Notes under the pieces: model-generated
Seen by the model: the letters and a program-made list of their open reading frames with translations, nothing else
Told to the model about the DNA's origin: nothing
The model's database searches: none
Assembly (NCBI GenBank): GCA_021018815.1
Contig: JAITYX010000008.1
Span: 6,570,001 to 6,634,000 of the forward strand
Length of the DNA stretch: 64,000 nucleotides
Direction: 5' to 3'
Source of the DNA: Talinum fruticosum
Taxonomy: Eukaryota; Streptophyta; Magnoliopsida; Caryophyllales; Talinaceae
Translations under genes and position numbers: made by a program
In this document: positions 61,241 to 64,000 of the stretch, in pieces
How positions within the stretch are numbered: position 1 is the first letter of the stretch
Layout: each line of letters begins with the position of its first letter

Positions 61241-62904
61241 TTGCTTGTTTCTTACCATTAGTTTATTAGTGAAATACATTTAGGGACTACCGGTGATTAA
61301 AAAAAAGGATAAAAACACTTAAAGCATCCATCTCATTCTATTATCAGGGGACATGGTCATACTTAAAAGCCAGCACAGTTATTCCTATTGGATGAAAAAA
61401 GTATTTAGGAAATATTATTCAAAATTGAAATGATTCATTTCTTACATCAAGGCAGTCTTTAAGTTTCGTGTATCATTAAAAATTATACAATCATGCATTA
61501 AATTGAGAAATAATGGATGATTGAATAGTAGAATGATATTACAACTTATCAATCGTGTAAAATAGTCTTTTTATTAATAATTTTTCATATTTGTAAGATT
61601 ACACATATGATACCCTTCTTGATTCGATTAGGATATCATTTAACATTCATCACTTGGATATTAAAGTTTAATATTCATAATTTATCACATTTATTAAAAA
61701 ATAATATTTTAAGATTACAAAATACAATATTATAGGTTAAGATAAAATACTTAAAAACGCTTTAATATAAGACATATATCATCACCTTATCTAAAAACAT
61801 CTAAAGTATTACTTTCTATCAAACTTTAAAAAGATAGAGTTTCTGATGCTAATAACATGGAGAAATGTTATTTTGAAATTTACCAAAGATAAAGGGGGAT
61901 AATTTATAGGCCAAAAGGGTACATGATGTTAATATTATTAATAAAAAAATTACTATAGGATTTGCAATGAACGCATAAAATTTGCAACAAGCAGGGACAG
62001 CCAATACAGAAAAATCTTTCTCCTCCTTACTTTGCTCCTTAGCAACAAGCTGGGACAGCCAATACAGAACAGAGGAAAATACACAAACTGCTATTGCTTT
62101 CTCATCTCACCTAGTAGTGGTGCAACTGATACAACATCACATTGTAGAAAATGAAATGAATGAAATCAACAAATTTTTCCCAAAAACAGCATTCTAGTGC
62201 ATAAACTATTGATGGTACATGTTCTTCCTCTGCTCGGAATGCCGGGATCCTTGCTGAAGTTACAATAAAATGGCGAAGATAAACACCGGGCGTCATGCAA
62301 CGTTCAGAGCCACCTCATATCAAATCCCGGTAATAGTTTGCAAAACACGATAGGGATAAGCTACTTGGTAAAGAAACACTCCCTCCGTGCCATTAAAGTT
62401 TCTCTGCACAATGTCTAAAAATGCTTTCAAGGTTTCTTTATCAGGTTAAGTAACGTAGTAATTTGTATTAGAGAACGTAGAGAATTAACATAATGGTATA
62501 CGACGTTTCACAAAGTTTTTACTTTCTGGAAGTTTGAAAAGCTTCAGGGGACGGCTTTAGATATTTTCATCTCCCTCGAGAACCTTCAAACAGGAAAGTC
62601 TTCTGAAAACAGAAAAAGATTTCAGGCGCTGCGAGTCTATCTTTTCCAAATTTCAAGGATTTTATAAAATTTGATTGAAAATTTCTGAGCGAACAAAACA
62701 ACAAAGCCAAAACTACGGCAGAAGAATCACCTTGCTTTATGCTCCCAACAAATGATAGGCTTTAGTTGTTGACGCCCCTAAACCATTTTGAAGCAATTTC
62801 CAAAACTTTTAGTCATGAGGCCAGCCAGGGCTTCAAACTTGGTAATCTCATTCTACATTTGTCTTTGCTGCTTTTCGCCAAACAGTCAAAATCTCAAGAC
62901 CTCT
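61241..62904. other. intergenic, tRNA-Lys to folate-biopterin transporter 3' end
   Basis: AT-rich; contains a short direct repeat at 61984-62070. The right part should include the 3' UTR of the minus-strand transporter. No gene is seen. Confidence 0.5.
61984..62070. repeat. direct repeat, 58-bp spacing
   Basis: GCAACAAGC-N-GGGACAGCC followed by AATACAGAA occurs at 61984 and 62042. Confidence 0.8.
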
Positions 62905-64000
62905 TCATGTTTGTGTCTCAGATTCTCTTTCTCGTCGGTAAGAAAAGTCTGAGTTCAGCACCACCCTCCCAACTCTCCGATTTCTTCGGCTTCTTTTACT
63001 CCTAGCTCTCCTCCTTTCCTTCTCAACCATAGGTTGTGAAATTGGCAAGTTGTTGATCCATATTAGAGGTACTAAGGCTGCCAAGCACTGAATCAGAATT
63101 CCGACAGGGAGGCTAGAGTAATCATCCGGTGTTATACCAAGCAGAGAGGCCAATCCAATGCCAAAGAAACCACTAACAATTGATGACAAGGTCAAAACTG
63201 AAGCTAGAAATGCAGTGACTGACGCTTCACATCCCTTTGGGCATAAGCTCCCTATAAGCACAAAGAATGGTATGCACTTAAATGTGGCAATTGTCTCAGC
63301 CAAACCCGAGAAGCATAGGGCAAAGACGTCACTTGGAATTCCTATCTCCAAGTTGACTTGTTTGACTAGGACAAGGTCAAAGAGGAGGGAAAAAGCATAC
63401 AAGAACTGCACCCTGCCGATCAGCTTTCTCATAGGAACATTTTTCCACAACCGATCATAGAGCACTGTCAACGATAACAGCATAACCTGACCAATAACCT
63501 TTGACATTCCAATGATCGATGGGTCAAGATGAAGGAATTGGGTTTGATAGCAAAATACAGATCCTGTAAGCATTGGGACCATTGCAGTAGAAGCTACAAG
63601 CCAAGTTAGAGGGCGAGATATATTATCCCCTTTCAAAGCAACCAGAAGATCAGAAAACTGTCTCTTGATACTGCTCAAGATCGACTCTTGTTCTCCAAAG
63701 TGAACCAAGGGTTTTGATAAACCAAGAGCCTCCTCTTTTGTGGTCAAGGAGATCGTTAGTTGAACCAACATCAGGCCCGTAAATATCAATAGAACAGCCC
63801 GTGGATGTGCTCTCGATAAAATTATGCCACCCAACGAGTTGCCTAAAATTCCGGCAATTGCTATTGCCATGAACGTATAGGACTGGAGCCCAACAATTTT
63901 GTGTTTTTGTCCATATTCTGCAACAAGAGCATCTTGAGCAACCTCTGTGATAGCTGCCCCTAGATTACTGAGCAGAACGAATGCCATAAGTGTAGGGACG
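62905..64000 (-). CDS. folate-biopterin transporter (BT1 family), C-terminal part
   Basis: Partial gene: the frame stays open to the right edge of the window, where it reads VPTLMAFVLLSNLGAAITEV, so the N-terminus lies beyond. About 364 residues are visible, with several hydrophobic segments typical of the second half of a 12-segment major facilitator protein. The family signature EVAQDALVAEYG is present near the start, and GSLCPKGCEASVTAFLASV occurs later. The tail is basic (RRRARSKRSRRNRRVGR), then RRERESETQT. The BT1 family moves folates and pterins; some plant members are plastidial. Which Arabidopsis FBT number it matches cannot be decided here. The visible exon has no intron and no frameshift. 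Confidence 0.9.
   Translation of the reverse strand, partial: VPTLMAFVLLSNLGAAITEVAQDALVAEYGQKHKIVGLQSYTFMAIAIAGILGNSLGGIILSRAHPRAVLLIFTGLMLVQLTISLTTKEEALGLSKPLVHFGEQESILSSIKRQFSDLLVALKGDNISRPLTWLVASTAMVPMLTGSVFCYQTQFLHLDPSIIGMSKVIGQVMLLSLTVLYDRLWKNVPMRKLIGRVQFLYAFSLLFDLVLVKQVNLEIGIPSDVFALCFSGLAETIATFKCIPFFVLIGSLCPKGCEASVTAFLASVLTLSSIVSGFFGIGLASLLGITPDDYSSLPVGILIQCLAALVPLIWINNLPISQPMVEKERRRARSKRSRRNRRVGRVVLNSDFSYRRERESETQT

Noticed and set aside
1..64000. CRISPR arrays, operons, ribosome-binding sites or bacterial insertion sequences
   Set aside because: The window is plant nuclear DNA with spliced genes; the short tandem repeats present are microsatellites, minisatellites or two-copy duplications, not spaced CRISPR repeats.

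Overview
This window is nuclear DNA from a flowering plant, probably a eudicot. The genes have many short exons in long AT-rich introns, there are plastid- and mitochondrion-targeted proteins, plant SUVH9-type chromatin genes, a nuclear tRNA-Lys and several plant-style MITE/hAT elements. I do not name a species.

Layout, left to right. (1) 1-1346: intergenic, with a truncated MITE and a MITE carrying a TTTATGTTCG-type decamer array. (2) 1347-about 7300, minus: NAK/AAK1-family Ser/Thr kinase with a 2.3-kb 5'-UTR intron and one GC-AG intron. (3) 9002-20660, minus: 15-exon plastid 3-isopropylmalate dehydratase large subunit (IIL1), with a GC-AG last intron and a one-base frameshift in the last exon. 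(4) An 828-bp divergent promoter, then 21489-27821, plus: GATB, subunit B of the organellar glutamyl-tRNA(Gln) amidotransferase. (5) 30643-32679, plus, and 43122-45156, minus: two convergent SUVH9-type genes (SRA plus degenerate SET) forming an inverted duplication. Homology also reappears in two ~500-bp blocks (35426-35935 and 36970-37445), probably distal 3'-UTR exons, so the two transcripts would end about 1 kb apart. (6) 49631-50585: a 955-bp non-autonomous hAT element with a perfect 8-bp target-site duplication, ending 156 bp before the start codon of (7) 50742-56517, plus: a TruB-family pseudouridine synthase with a long N-terminal extension. (8) 58047-59950, plus: mitochondrial ATP synthase subunit g. 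(9) 61168-61240, minus: tRNA-Lys(CUU). (10) 62905-64000, minus: C-terminal part of a folate-biopterin transporter (BT1 family), cut by the window end.

Functionally the genes are mostly housekeeping: leucine biosynthesis, organellar tRNA charging, RNA pseudouridylation, respiration and pterin transport. The SUVH9 pair belongs to RNA-directed DNA methylation. An inverted pair of genes from that very pathway is the most interesting biology here.

One quality warning. Six frameshifts across four otherwise well-conserved genes are all single missing bases, each in or beside a short homopolymer or G/C run. Restoring one base at each site brings back a full-length protein and consistent intron phases. 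Uncorrected sequencing indels are the simplest explanation, so none of these genes should be called a pseudogene from this sequence alone.
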